Assembly (NCBI RefSeq): GCF_900110775.1
Contig: NZ_FOEP01000004.1
Location: forward strand, 69,538 to 133,537
DNA: 64,000 nucleotides
From: Thalassovita taeanensis
GTDB lineage: Bacteria; Pseudomonadota; Alphaproteobacteria; Rhodobacterales; Rhodobacteraceae
Direction of reading: 5' to 3'
Every line of letters starts with the position of its first letter. Position 1 is the first letter of the stretch. Under the pieces are notes generated by a model that worked only from the letters and a program-made list of their open reading frames with translations, was not told the DNA's origin and did not search any database. Shown here piece after piece: positions 29,606-39,148 of the stretch. A program made the position numbers and the translations under genes.

Positions 29606-31545
29606 GGCGCTCACCCAAGGAAAGCGCTGACGGCGCCCGCCGCATCACCCGTCGCGGGTTGATCCTGGGTGGCGCGCAGCTTGGCTTTGCCGGGCTGCTT
29701 GGGCTGCGCATGCGCTATATGCAGGTCGAACAAGCCGATCAGTTCCGCCTGCTGGCCGAGGAAAACCGGATCAACATCCGCCTGATCCCGCCCGCGCGCG
29801 GCGAGATTTTCGACCGCAACGGCATGGTGATCGCCGAAAACGAACCCAGCTACCGGATCACCATCGTGCGCGAGGACGCAGGCGATGTGGATCAGGTGAT
29901 CGCGCGGCTGTCGGCGCTGGTTGAACTGGACGACGAAGACCTGAACCGCGCCCTGATCGAAATGAAACGCAGCGCGCCGTTTTTGCCGATCACCGTCGCC
30001 GACCGGGTAACGTGGGAGGATATTTCCCGCGTCGCGGTCAACGCCCCGGCCCTGCCCGGCGTCACCCCCGAGGTTGGCCTGTCGCGCCGCTATCCGCTTG
30101 GCGTGGATTTCGCCCATATCGCCGGCTATGTCGGGCCGGTCAGCGATTACGACCTCAGCCGGATCGAAGATCCCGATCAACTGCTGCGCATTCCGCGATT
30201 TCAGATCGGCAAGGTCGGGCTCGAAGCCAAGCTCGAGGAAAACCTGCGCGGCAAGGCCGGCGCCAAACGGGTCGAGGTCAATGCCGTGGGCCGGATCATG
30301 CGCGAGCTGGACCGGCGCGAGGGGCAGGCTGGGGCCAATCTGCAACTGACCATTGATCATGCGCTGCAAAACTATGTGCAGGCGCGGCTGGGGCAGGACA
30401 GCGCCGCCGCTGTGGTGATTGATTGCGAACACGGCGATGTGGTCGCAATCGCCTCCTCGCCCAGCTTTGACCCCAACCTGTTCGTGCGCGGTATTTCGGT
30501 GCCCGACTATAAGGCGCTGACAGAAAACCCCTATCGCCCGCTGGCCAACAAATCAGTGCAGGGTCTGTATCCGCCCGGCTCGACCTTCAAAATGGTCACC
30601 GCCATGGCCGCGCTGGAAGAAGGTGTCGTCACCCCCGAAGACACGGTATACTGCCCCGGCTATGTCGAGGTCGCCAACCGGCGCTTCCATTGCTGGAAAC
30701 GCGCAGGCCACGGCCACGTTGATCTGCAAACCTCGCTGCGCGAAAGCTGCGACGTCTATTACTATGATCTGGCGCTGAGGGTCGGGATCGACAAGATTTC
30801 CGCCATGGCGCAGCGGCTGGGCATTGGCGAACGGTTCGACATTCCGATGTCCGCCGTCGCACGCGGACGCGCGCCCACCAAAGAATGGAAAAAACAGACC
30901 TATGATCAGGACTGGGTGATCGGGGACACGGTCAACGCCTCGATCGGTCAGGGCTATGTGCTGGCCTCGCCGCTGCAACTGGCGGTGATGGCCGCGCGGC
31001 TGGCCACCGGGCGCGCGGTAACACCCCGGCTCATCCGCTCGATCGAAGGGGTCGAGCAACCATCGGGCCGCGGCGAAAGCCTTGGGCTGAACGAAAACCT
31101 GCTGCGGCAGGTGCGCCGGGCCATGTTTGCCGTGTCCAACAACCGACGCGGCACCGCCTATGGCAGCCGCATCCTCAACGATGCATTCCGTATGGCAGGC
31201 AAGACCGGCACCAGCCAGGTCCGCAACATCACCGCCGCCGAACGCGCGCGCGGCGTGACCCGCAACGAAGACCTGCCGTGGAACCGGCGCGACCACGCCC
31301 TGTTTGTCGACTTCGCGCCGTTCGATACACCAAAATACGCGGTTTCGGTTGTGATCGAACACGGCGGCGGCGGGTCATCTGCCGCCGCCCCGGTCGCACG
31401 CGACATCACGCTTCAGGCACTGTTTGGCGGCGACCCGCCACTTGCGGCCTATCCCGAAAAAGACCGGGCGCGGATCAAGGCACAGCAGGAACGGCTGAAA
31501 CGCGAACGCCCTGACCCGGGCAGCTCCGGTCGGGGGCGCGCATGA
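29602..31545 (+). CDS. mrdA: Penicillin-binding protein 2 (elongation transpeptidase)
   Basis: A 647-residue class B PBP. One N-terminal membrane helix (about 20-38), the dimerisation domain with PARGEIFDRNG, and the transpeptidase domain with the active serine S327 in PPGSTFKM, the second motif in ESCDVYYY and K534 in AGKTGTSQ. It crosslinks peptidoglycan during side-wall growth together with RodA, whose gene overlaps its stop as ATGA. Confidence 0.97.
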   Translation: MRRSPKESADGARRITRRGLILGGAQLGFAGLLGLRMRYMQVEQADQFRLLAEENRINIRLIPPARGEIFDRNGMVIAENEPSYRITIVREDAGDVDQVIARLSALVELDDEDLNRALIEMKRSAPFLPITVADRVTWEDISRVAVNAPALPGVTPEVGLSRRYPLGVDFAHIAGYVGPVSDYDLSRIEDPDQLLRIPRFQIGKVGLEAKLEENLRGKAGAKRVEVNAVGRIMRELDRREGQAGANLQLTIDHALQNYVQARLGQDSAAAVVIDCEHGDVVAIASSPSFDPNLFVRGISVPDYKALTENPYRPLANKSVQGLYPPGSTFKMVTAMAALEEGVVTPEDTVYCPGYVEVANRRFHCWKRAGHGHVDLQTSLRESCDVYYYDLALRVGIDKISAMAQRLGIGERFDIPMSAVARGRAPTKEWKKQTYDQDWVIGDTVNASIGQGYVLASPLQLAVMAARLATGRAVTPRLIRSIEGVEQPSGRGESLGLNENLLRQVRRAMFAVSNNRRGTAYGSRILNDAFRMAGKTGTSQVRNITAAERARGVTRNEDLPWNRRDHALFVDFAPFDTPKYAVSVVIEHGGGGSSAAAPVARDITLQALFGGDPPLAAYPEKDRARIKAQQERLKRERPDPGSSGRGRA

Positions 31546-32681
31546 GCTATCTTGAGTATACCGTCAAAACGGTGCCCTCCGGCATCCGCAAGCTGCTGTT
31601 CCTGAACTGGCCGCTGGCGCTGTTGCTCACGGCAGTGGCCAGTGTCGGCTTCCTGATGCTCTACTCGGTGGCTGGCGGATCCTTCACCCCTTGGGCCGAG
31701 CCGCAGATGAAACGCTTTGCGCTGGGTGTGGTTACGATGGTGCTGGTGGGCATGGTGCCGATCTGGTTCTGGCGCAACATGGCCGGCGTCGCCTATCTTG
31801 CCGCGCTGGCGCTGCTGCTGTTTGTCGAGTTTTTCGGCACCGTCGGCATGGGCGCGCAGCGCTGGATCGACCTCGGCTTCATGCGCCTGCAACCCTCCGA
31901 ACTGGCCAAGATCACGCTGGTGATGTTGCTGGCCGCCTACTATGACTGGCTGCCGCTGAAAAAGGTCTCGCATCCGATTTGGGTGGCGCTGCCGGTGGCG
32001 ATGATCCTGCTGCCGACATTCCTGGTGCTGAAACAACCCGATCTGGGCACCGCCCTTCTGCTGCTGATTGCGGGCGGCGGGATGATGTTTCTGGCCGGGG
32101 TGCACTGGGGCTATTTCGCGGCTGTCATCGCCATGGGCGTCGGCGCGGTATCGGCGGTGTTTCAATCGCGCGGCACCGACTGGCAGCTGCTGAAGGATTA
32201 TCAGTTCCGCCGGATCGACACGTTCCTTGACCCCTCCAGTGACCCGCTGGGCGCGGGGTATCACATCACCCAGTCGAAAATCGCGCTGGGGTCTGGCGGC
32301 TGGGGCGGGCGCGGGTTCATGCAGGGCACGCAATCGCGGCTGAACTTCCTGCCCGAAAAGCACACCGATTTCATCTTCACCACCCTGGCCGAGGAATTCG
32401 GCTTTCTTGGCGCATTCTCGCTGCTGCTGCTCTATACGCTGATCATCGTCTTCTGCATCAGCTCGGCCCTGTCGAACAAGGACCGGTTTTCGTCGCTTCT
32501 AACGCTGGGCATTGCGCTGACGTTTTTCCTGTTCTTCGCGGTAAATATGTCGATGGTGATGGGGCTGGCGCCGGTGGTCGGCGTGCCCTTGCCGCTGGTC
32601 AGCTATGGCGGCTCTGCCATGCTGGTGCTGCTCGCTGCTTTCGGACTGGTCCAAAGCGCACATATTCACAGACCGAGGTAA
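31542..32681 (+). CDS. rodA: Rod shape-determining protein RodA (SEDS glycosyltransferase)
   Basis: A 379-residue SEDS protein with about ten membrane helices. It polymerises lipid II into glycan strands. GAQRWIDLGFMRLQPSELAK and EKHTDFIFTTLAEEFGF are conserved in RodA/FtsW, and the C-terminal GVPLPLVSYGGSAML is the family signature. The pairing with mrdA separates it from FtsW. Last of the mre operon; ghrA follows after 3 bases. Confidence 0.97.
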   Translation: MSYLEYTVKTVPSGIRKLLFLNWPLALLLTAVASVGFLMLYSVAGGSFTPWAEPQMKRFALGVVTMVLVGMVPIWFWRNMAGVAYLAALALLLFVEFFGTVGMGAQRWIDLGFMRLQPSELAKITLVMLLAAYYDWLPLKKVSHPIWVALPVAMILLPTFLVLKQPDLGTALLLLIAGGGMMFLAGVHWGYFAAVIAMGVGAVSAVFQSRGTDWQLLKDYQFRRIDTFLDPSSDPLGAGYHITQSKIALGSGGWGGRGFMQGTQSRLNFLPEKHTDFIFTTLAEEFGFLGAFSLLLLYTLIIVFCISSALSNKDRFSSLLTLGIALTFFLFFAVNMSMVMGLAPVVGVPLPLVSYGGSAMLVLLAAFGLVQSAHIHRPR

Positions 32682-32684
32682 ATC

Positions 32685-33617
32685 ATGACCGTAAACATCC
32701 TGTTTTCCGACAGCCCCGAACGCTGGGCCACCTATGAAATGCCCTTGCGCCGGGCGCTGACCAAAGCCGGAATCGAAGCGGATCTGCGCACGGATTTCGC
32801 CCCCGAGGACGTTGATTACATCGTCTACGCCCCCTCAAGCCCATTGCAGGATTTCACCCCCTATACCCGCGCCAAGGCGGTGCTGAACCTCTGGGCAGGG
32901 GTGGAAAATGTGGTTGGCAATGAGACGCTGAAAATCCCGCTGGCGCGGATGGTTGACGACGGGCTGACGCGGGGCATGGTGGAATGGGTCGCGGGTCATG
33001 TGCTGCGCCACCATCTGAACATCGATTTCGCATTGAACCGTCAGGATGGCACATGGACCCGCCACGTGCCGCCACTGGCACGCGACCGCCGGGTGACGAT
33101 TCTGGGGCTGGGCGAGCTGGGCCGCGCCTGCGGGCAGGCGCTTGCGGGCCTTGGTTTTCCCGTCACCGGCTGGAGCCGCAGCCAGAAAGACGTGCCCGGC
33201 ATGACCTGCCTGTCAGGCGATGCAGGGCTGAAACAGGCGCTGGCGCGCGCCGACATCGCCGTGCTGTTGCTACCGCAAACGCCCGAAACCGAAAACGTGC
33301 TGAACGCTGAAACCCTTGCGCTGATGCCCAAGGGGGCGGTGATCATCAACCCCGGTCGCGGACCGCTGATTGACGATGCGGCGCTTCTGGCGGCGTTGGA
33401 TAGCGGCCAGATCGGCCATGCCACACTGGATGTGTTCCGCGTTGAGCCCCTGCCGGCCGATCACCCCTATTGGGCGCATCCGCATGTAACGGTCACGCCG
33501 CATATCGCATCAGAAACCCGCCCCGACACCGCCGCCGAAGTCGTGGCCGAGAATGTCCGCCGCGGCGAAGCGGGCCTGCCTTTCGTCCACGTCGTGGACC
33601 GCAAACTGGGGTATTGA
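32685..33617 (+). CDS. ghrA: Glyoxylate/hydroxypyruvate reductase A-like D-2-hydroxyacid dehydrogenase
   Basis: A 310-residue NAD(P)-binding D-isomer hydroxyacid dehydrogenase. Nucleotide motif ILGLGELGRACGQAL, substrate Arg and Glu in NPGRGPLIDD and DVFRVEPLP, and the catalytic His in TPHIASETRP. The N-terminus resembles GhrA (YcdW) and not PdxB or SerA. It reduces glyoxylate and hydroxypyruvate, consistent with the ethylmalonyl-CoA pathway in this genome, although the gene may simply be appended to the mre operon. Confidence 0.85.
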   Translation: MTVNILFSDSPERWATYEMPLRRALTKAGIEADLRTDFAPEDVDYIVYAPSSPLQDFTPYTRAKAVLNLWAGVENVVGNETLKIPLARMVDDGLTRGMVEWVAGHVLRHHLNIDFALNRQDGTWTRHVPPLARDRRVTILGLGELGRACGQALAGLGFPVTGWSRSQKDVPGMTCLSGDAGLKQALARADIAVLLLPQTPETENVLNAETLALMPKGAVIINPGRGPLIDDAALLAALDSGQIGHATLDVFRVEPLPADHPYWAHPHVTVTPHIASETRPDTAAEVVAENVRRGEAGLPFVHVVDRKLGY

Positions 33618-34409
33618 TCAGCGCAGGATCGGCGGCTTGGCCGGGTCCGATCCGGGCGCGGCCCGCTGCACCTCGGCAACCGCCTGCGGATGCGGCAGAT
33701 CAAACCGCAGCCCCCATTGCGCCAGCTTCGCCGCCAACGGCTCGCTTGCCCGCACAAAGCTGACGTCCAGCGCCCCGGCTTCGATTCCCGAAAAGGTCAG
33801 CGCCTCGGCCACGGCCTTGGCCAGCGCGCCTTCGGCCCCCGGCACCGCGTCCACAAACGCCAGCAGATGGTTGTTCCCGCCGCCGTCATAGCGCGCCGCC
33901 ACCAGATAGGCCGCATGCGCCAACCCGCCCGCCGTCGCCAACTTGGCATCCAGCGCCGTCAGCAGCGCTTCGGGCAATCCCTGTGGCCGCCCGACCTCTT
34001 CGATCCGCGCCTCGGCCTCGTCCGGGCCATGGCCCAAGGTCTGCGCCAGCCATTCCACCGCCTCGGGCGGGATCAGGATCGACGACGGCGCAACCTCCAG
34101 ATTGACCCCCAGCCCGATGCCTTGATCCGCCAACAGCCCGGCAATCACCCGCCCCGACAATGCCGCATAGGGCGCCGGTTGGCCGACAAACTGCGCCAGC
34201 CGCTCTTCGCGGTCAAACACCAGTACAAAGGAATGATCCGACAGCTCGAACAACTCGGGCGAGACACTTTCGTCCACCGCCTCCTCGCTCAGCAGCAAGA
34301 ACAGCTCGCTGTCGGCCAAGCGCTCGTAGAACCGCAACCGCGCGGCCTCGTCGCGGTCATTCGCGGCCATGGCGGCATGGGCGGTGTCCAAAGCGGTCAG
34401 GTCGGTCAT
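33618..34409 (-). CDS. SseB-family protein
   Basis: A 263-residue cytoplasmic protein with SseB-like N- and C-terminal domains. The first contains LFLLLSEEAVD and SFVLVFDREERLAQF, and the second ALAKAVAEALTFSG. SseB proteins have no settled biochemical role; the E. coli name reflects enhanced serine sensitivity. The stop abuts the ghrA stop (convergent, no gap). The ATG at 34409 fits the family start MTDLTALDTAHAAM. Confidence 0.75.
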   Translation of the reverse strand: MTDLTALDTAHAAMAANDRDEAARLRFYERLADSELFLLLSEEAVDESVSPELFELSDHSFVLVFDREERLAQFVGQPAPYAALSGRVIAGLLADQGIGLGVNLEVAPSSILIPPEAVEWLAQTLGHGPDEAEARIEEVGRPQGLPEALLTALDAKLATAGGLAHAAYLVAARYDGGGNNHLLAFVDAVPGAEGALAKAVAEALTFSGIEAGALDVSFVRASEPLAAKLAQWGLRFDLPHPQAVAEVQRAAPGSDPAKPPILR

Positions 34410-34549
34410 GGCGTGTCCTTTCAACGGCGGCAGGCGGGCCTGCCAGGCATGTGGATCGGCCAAAAGCGGTAGTCCCCCCGCCCTGGCAAGGCAAGCGCAA
34501 ACCGCACCGCGCCCTTGTCAGGGCCGGGGCCGCGCCCCAGATTGACGGG

Positions 34550-35137
34550 ATGATACCGCCCCTGCCCGACCAGATCAGCGCCTGCCGCCTGTGTGCCGAC
34601 CGCTTCGCCGCGACCGCAACCCGCCACAGCCCGCGCCCGGTGCCGTGGTTTCACCCCGGCGCCCGCCTGCTGATTGCGGGCCAAGCACCGGGGCTGCGGG
34701 TGCACGAGGCCGGTCGGCCGTTTTTCGACCGCTCCGGCGACCGGCTGCGCGACTGGCTGGGGCTGAACGCGGATGCGTTCTATGACCTGAACCGCGTCGC
34801 CATCGTGCCCGCCGCGTTCTGTTTTCCGGGATACAATGCCAAAAAGGCCGACCTGCCACCGCCCCCCATCTGCGCCCAAACCTGGCACACTCGGGTTCTC
34901 GACAGCCTGCCCAATCTGCGGCTGAAAGTGCTGATCGGCGCCTATGCCCTGCGCAATCACCTCGGCCTTCGTGCGCCCCTAACCGAAACCGTGCGCAATT
35001 GGCGCGCCCACGCCCCCGGCACCTTCGTGCTGCCGCACCCCTCGTGGCGCAACAGCGGCTGGCTGCGCCGCAACCCCTGGTTCGAGGCAGAACTGATCCC
35101 GGAATTGCGCGCCGCCGTGGCCGCCGTGATGGCCTGA
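34550..35137 (+). CDS. Uracil-DNA glycosylase superfamily protein
   Basis: A 195-residue protein. GQAPGLRVHEAGRPF near 46-60 is the water-activating loop of family 4/5-type uracil glycosylases, and LPHPSWRNSGW near 160 is the C-terminal HPS motif. Two cysteines near the N-terminus (CRLCADR) recall the iron-sulfur Cys of family 4, but later cluster cysteines are not clear. It may be a UDG-fold protein of altered function. I chose the internal ATG at 34550 because the domain begins there; the open frame upstream overlaps the sseB-like gene antisense and has no homology. Confidence 0.75.
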   Translation: MIPPLPDQISACRLCADRFAATATRHSPRPVPWFHPGARLLIAGQAPGLRVHEAGRPFFDRSGDRLRDWLGLNADAFYDLNRVAIVPAAFCFPGYNAKKADLPPPPICAQTWHTRVLDSLPNLRLKVLIGAYALRNHLGLRAPLTETVRNWRAHAPGTFVLPHPSWRNSGWLRRNPWFEAELIPELRAAVAAVMA

Positions 35138-35287
35138 AGCCCACGACGGATAATGCGCCGACAAAAACAGCCCGAGAAATAGCCGAAGACCGCCTGCCAA
35201 GCCTCTGTTTTCATGTCCGGGCGGTTGCCCAGCCGGGACAAATGCCCTAGGTCTCTGCTCAAATAAAACCGCAGGGTGAGGTAACAC

Positions 35288-36535
35288 ATGTATCGCGTCT
35301 GGAATTTCGTCACCAACTACTCGTTGTTGCTGATCATCGGGGCACTGATCGCTTTGGTCTGGGCGAATATAAATCCCGACAGCTATCATCATTTCGTGCA
35401 CCTTGAGCTTTGGCAAGACGCCCCCATCGGCGCGCTGCACGATGGCCACCGCACCTTGACCCTGCACTTCCTGATCAACGACGTGCTGATGGCCTTCTTC
35501 TTCGCCATCGCCGCGAAAGAAGTCTGGGAAGCCGTGATCCTGAAAGAGGGCAGCCTGCGCGGCAAAAAAGCCGCCACGCCCCTTATCGCCACCGCAGGTG
35601 GGATGGTCGGACCGATTGCTGTCTATCTGGGCCTGGCCCTTCTGTTCGGCTCCGAGACCTTCGATGCGGTCAAGAACGGATGGGCCGTGCCCACCGCCAC
35701 CGACATCGCGTTTTCCTATCTGGTCGGGCGGATGGTGTTCGGCGCGGGCCACCCTGCTGTGCGCTTCCTGCTGCTGCTGGCCATCGCCGACGATGCGGCG
35801 GGCTTGATCATTCTGGCCATCTTCTACCCCTCGGGCGAACTCGCGCCGCAGTGGCTGCTGCTGTCGCTGGGGGCCGCAATCGCGGTGTTCGTGCTGGCCA
35901 ACTGGCTGCCGCGCTATCTGGATCGCGGCAATCAGGCGCGCCCCAACTCGACCTGGATGCGCGATAAACTGTCGTTCTGGCCATACCTGCTTGCCTCCTG
36001 CGCCAGCTGGTACGGCTTTCAACAGGCCGGTATTCACCCCGCGCTTGGCCTGCTGCCGATCGTGCCGACAATTCCGCACGCCGACCGCGCCTTTGGCCTG
36101 TTCAGCGAGGCCGAGCAATACCTGACCGACCTTTTGAACCACATCGAGCACCTGCTGAAACATCCGGTTGAAATCGTGCTGTTCTTCTTCGGGTTGATGA
36201 ATGCCGGGGTCGAATTCTCGGCTATCTCCGAACCGACCTGGCTGGTGCTGGCGGGGCTGCTGATCGGCAAGCCTGTGGGCATCCTGATCTTTGGTGTGCT
36301 GGGCGCGCATGTGCTGCGCCTTGGCCTGCCCAAAGGGATGCGCACGATTGACCTTGTGGTGATCGGCTGTGTCGCGGCCATCGGCTTTACCGTTTCGCTG
36401 TTCATTGCCGCTGTGGCCTTTGATCCGGGTCCGGTTCAGGATGCTGCCAAAATGGGCGCATTGTTGAGCTTTGCAGCGGCACTGGTGTCCATCATCGCGG
36501 GCAAACTATGCCGGGTGGAAAAACAATCCATCTAA
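35288..36535 (+). CDS. nhaA: Na+/H+ antiporter NhaA
   Basis: A 415-residue membrane protein with about twelve helices. The assembly motif NGWAVPTATDIAFSYLVG and the cation-binding Asp pair D168-D169 in AIADDAAG identify NhaA. It exchanges sodium for protons at the inner membrane, consistent with a marine habitat. GGTGAGGT precedes the ATG. A strong terminator follows. Confidence 0.95.
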   Translation: MYRVWNFVTNYSLLLIIGALIALVWANINPDSYHHFVHLELWQDAPIGALHDGHRTLTLHFLINDVLMAFFFAIAAKEVWEAVILKEGSLRGKKAATPLIATAGGMVGPIAVYLGLALLFGSETFDAVKNGWAVPTATDIAFSYLVGRMVFGAGHPAVRFLLLLAIADDAAGLIILAIFYPSGELAPQWLLLSLGAAIAVFVLANWLPRYLDRGNQARPNSTWMRDKLSFWPYLLASCASWYGFQQAGIHPALGLLPIVPTIPHADRAFGLFSEAEQYLTDLLNHIEHLLKHPVEIVLFFFGLMNAGVEFSAISEPTWLVLAGLLIGKPVGILIFGVLGAHVLRLGLPKGMRTIDLVVIGCVAAIGFTVSLFIAAVAFDPGPVQDAAKMGALLSFAAALVSIIAGKLCRVEKQSI

Positions 36536-36556
36536 TCGAATTGGAAACAATTCCAC

Positions 36557-36585
36557 AAAACCGGCGCGTAATGGCGCCGGTTTTT
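36557..36585 (+). terminator. Rho-independent terminator of nhaA
   Basis: AAAACCGGCGC pairs with GCGCCGGTTTT around a 6-base loop and runs into TTTTT, 22 bases after the nhaA stop. Confidence 0.9.
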
Positions 36586-36722
36586 CAACACTTGGACATA
36601 ATTTTGCCCTGAAACGCTGTCATTTCTTCGTGTAACCCGTCATATTGCCATTTGGCCGAGGCTAAGTAAGCCTTAAGGTTCCCCCGCTAAGAGGGATGGC
36701 AAGAGCAGAGCCGGAGCGAAAA

Positions 36723-37382
36723 ATGCTCGAATTTGAGAATGTCAGTAAGTCCTTCTGGACAGGAAAGCAGCGCAAGGTGATCCTTGATCGCGTGTCTTTT
36801 CGTGTCGAGGTCGGAACCTCGATGGGCATTCTTGCACCGAACGGCACCGGCAAGACGACGCTGATCAACATGATGGCCGGGTTGGAAAAACCTGACGAAG
36901 GCGTGATCCGTCGCGGCTGCCGCATCTCGTTCCCGCTGGGCTTCATGGGCGGGGTGGTGAACAAACATTCGGCGGTGGAAAACAGCCGATATATCGCCCG
37001 GCTCTATGGGCTGGACCCTGACTATGTCGAAGCGTTCTGTCGTTGGCTTTGCGGTCTGGGCGAATATTTCGATCAGCCACTTGGTACCTACAGCTCGGGG
37101 ATGAAATCGCGGTTTTCCTTTGCGCTGCTGCTGGCGCTTGATTTTGACATCTACCTGATCGACGAAGGCATGCCCGGATCGACCGATGTGGAATTCAACA
37201 AGAAAGCCGGCGATATCCTGCGCGAGCGCCTGCGCACCACGACCGTGATCATCGTCTCGCATCAGGCGGGCACGTTGGAAAAGTTTGCCCGTTCGGCCGC
37301 CGTTCTGATGAATGGTAAGCTGCATATGTTTGACACCTTGGAAGAAGCGAAACAGCTCTATGACTACGAAACCCAAGGCTAA
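36723..37382 (+). CDS. KpsT-like polysaccharide-export ABC ATPase
   Basis: A 219-residue ABC ATPase of the capsule/O-antigen type. The P-loop is APNGTGKT (38-45), the signature YSSGMKSRF and the Walker B FDIYLIDEGMP, forms typical of KpsT and CtrD. These couple ATP hydrolysis to export of group 2-type capsule across the inner membrane, with a KpsM permease. No permease gene is adjacent: nhaA lies upstream and a KpsE-like gene overlaps downstream. GGAG precedes the ATG at 36723. Confidence 0.88.
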   Translation: MLEFENVSKSFWTGKQRKVILDRVSFRVEVGTSMGILAPNGTGKTTLINMMAGLEKPDEGVIRRGCRISFPLGFMGGVVNKHSAVENSRYIARLYGLDPDYVEAFCRWLCGLGEYFDQPLGTYSSGMKSRFSFALLLALDFDIYLIDEGMPGSTDVEFNKKAGDILRERLRTTTVIIVSHQAGTLEKFARSAAVLMNGKLHMFDTLEEAKQLYDYETQG

Positions 37383-39057
37383 AAAGTTCCGGATCCGTCG
37401 CAGCACCCCGTCCACCGGGGCCGCCGCGCAGCCCGCAGCGCCCGCCGAGCCGGTAGCGCCGCTGCGCAGCTATCTGTCCTCGGTCCGCGACGAACACGAC
37501 GCGGCGGCACCGGCGGACCGTGCACCTGCCCGCCGCGCCGCGCCATCAATTCCCGAAGATCAGCCCGACGCATTCGAAATGCGCGGCATGGTCTCCTCGG
37601 CCAGCGAAACCAATGCCGATCAGGATATTGACGCGATCCGCCGCGAAGGGCTGACCGGTCGGCAGTTACGGATGGCCCGGCGCGTGGCACAGAAACACGG
37701 GCTGGCGCCGACCTCTGATTTCGACGCCGTGCGGCTGTTGCGCACCAAGGGGATCGACCCGTTCCAACGCTCGACCATGCTCGAACTTGTGGTCCCCCCG
37801 CACGAGGGACAGGCGCCCGGCGCCGCCCCCAGCCACGGCCAGATCCAACTGCCCCAAACCGTGCCCGGCAGCGACAAGAACCTGCCCTCGACCGAGCTAA
37901 GCCCGGCGGACCGGCGCACCAATGAAATCATGGCGATTCAGCGCGACATCGGTCGCCGCCGTCGCCGCAAGCTGATCCTTCTGATGACCCGGCTCAGCTT
38001 TTTCGTCTTCGCGCCGACGCTTCTGGTCGCGTGGTATTTCTTCGTGATCGCCTCGCCGCTCTACGCCACCAAATCCGAATTCCTGATTCTCGAGGCTGAC
38101 GCCACCGGCGGCGGTGCGCTTGGCGGCCTGCTCAGCGGCACCCAGTTTGCCACCAATCAGGATGCGATCGCGGTCCAAAGCTATCTGACCTCGCGCGACG
38201 CGATGAACCGGCTGGAAGAAGATCTTGGCTTCAAGGAACACTTCAGCCAAGAATGGCTTGACCCAATCAAGCGGCTCGAACCCGACGCCAGCGATGAAGC
38301 CGCCTATAAGATCTTCAAGAAAAACGTGAAAATCGGCTATGATCCGACCGAAGGCGTGATCCGTATGGAAGTGATCGCCGCCGACCCACAGGTCAGCGCG
38401 GCCTTCTCGGAACACCTGATTTCCTATGCCGAACAACGGGTTGATGACCTGTCGCGCCGCAAGCGCGAGGATCAGATGCGCGAGGCCAAAGTCGGGCTCG
38501 AGACCGCCAAGAAAGAGCGTCGCGAGGCGCAGATGCGGCTGGTCGCCCTGCAAGAAGGCACCCTGCTTGATCCAGAAGGCGAGATCGCCAGCATCCGCGC
38601 CCTGATGAATAACGTCGAAATGCAGCTGCAAGACAAGGAGCTGCAACTCCAGACGATGCAGAACAACGCCCGGCCAAACAAATCCCGCGTTGATGCGCTT
38701 GAGGTCGAAATTCGCCTGCTCAGCGCCGAGCTGGAGCGCCAAAGCGCGCGGCTGAACGATGCGACCAACGGCGAAACCTCGCTGGCGGCCAAGGCGGCGC
38801 AGATCCAGATGGCGCAGGCCGATCTGGCCACTACCGATCTGTTCCTGCAATCGGCGCTGCAAAACGAAAAACAAACCGCGCAAGAGGCCAACCGCCAGGT
38901 CCGGTATCTGACAACCTCTGTTCGCCCCGTTGCGCCTGATGATGCGACCTATCCGCTGGCGTTCGAGAATACGATCCTGGCGTTTCTGATCCTCTCAGGC
39001 GTCTATCTGATGTTCTCGCTGACAGCATCAATCCTGCGCGAACAGGTCTCTTCCTGA
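37360..39057 (+). CDS. KpsE/CtrB-like capsule-export inner-membrane protein
   Basis: A 565-residue protein. The first 200 residues are cytoplasmic: a Pro/Ala-rich low-complexity part, then a helical segment GLTGRQLRMARRVAQKHGL, and a second motif KGIDPFQRSTMLEL. A membrane helix (about 206-228), a periplasmic region with a long coiled coil (about 360-510) and a second helix near 540-560 match KpsE/BexC/CtrB polysaccharide copolymerase-like proteins, which bridge to the outer-membrane exporter. The N-terminal region is longer than in KpsE. It overlaps the ATPase gene by 23 bases. Confidence 0.85.
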   Translation: MTTKPKAKKFRIRRSTPSTGAAAQPAAPAEPVAPLRSYLSSVRDEHDAAAPADRAPARRAAPSIPEDQPDAFEMRGMVSSASETNADQDIDAIRREGLTGRQLRMARRVAQKHGLAPTSDFDAVRLLRTKGIDPFQRSTMLELVVPPHEGQAPGAAPSHGQIQLPQTVPGSDKNLPSTELSPADRRTNEIMAIQRDIGRRRRRKLILLMTRLSFFVFAPTLLVAWYFFVIASPLYATKSEFLILEADATGGGALGGLLSGTQFATNQDAIAVQSYLTSRDAMNRLEEDLGFKEHFSQEWLDPIKRLEPDASDEAAYKIFKKNVKIGYDPTEGVIRMEVIAADPQVSAAFSEHLISYAEQRVDDLSRRKREDQMREAKVGLETAKKERREAQMRLVALQEGTLLDPEGEIASIRALMNNVEMQLQDKELQLQTMQNNARPNKSRVDALEVEIRLLSAELERQSARLNDATNGETSLAAKAAQIQMAQADLATTDLFLQSALQNEKQTAQEANRQVRYLTTSVRPVAPDDATYPLAFENTILAFLILSGVYLMFSLTASILREQVSS

Positions 39058-39067
39058 TCAAGACATT

Positions 39068-39091
39068 GGCGCCCCATGATCATGGGGCGCC
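39068..39091. repeat. Perfect 24-base palindrome after the KpsE-like gene
   Basis: GGCGCCCCATGA is followed directly by its exact reverse complement, with no spacer. It lies 10 bases after the stop. As RNA it would form a stem with a small forced loop, but no T-run follows, so it is either a weak terminator or a protein-binding site. Confidence 0.6.
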
Positions 39092-39148
39092 GATGCACAA
39101 ATTCGGGGCGGTTTCCGCAGCACCGCATGGAAAACGAAAACCGCATTG

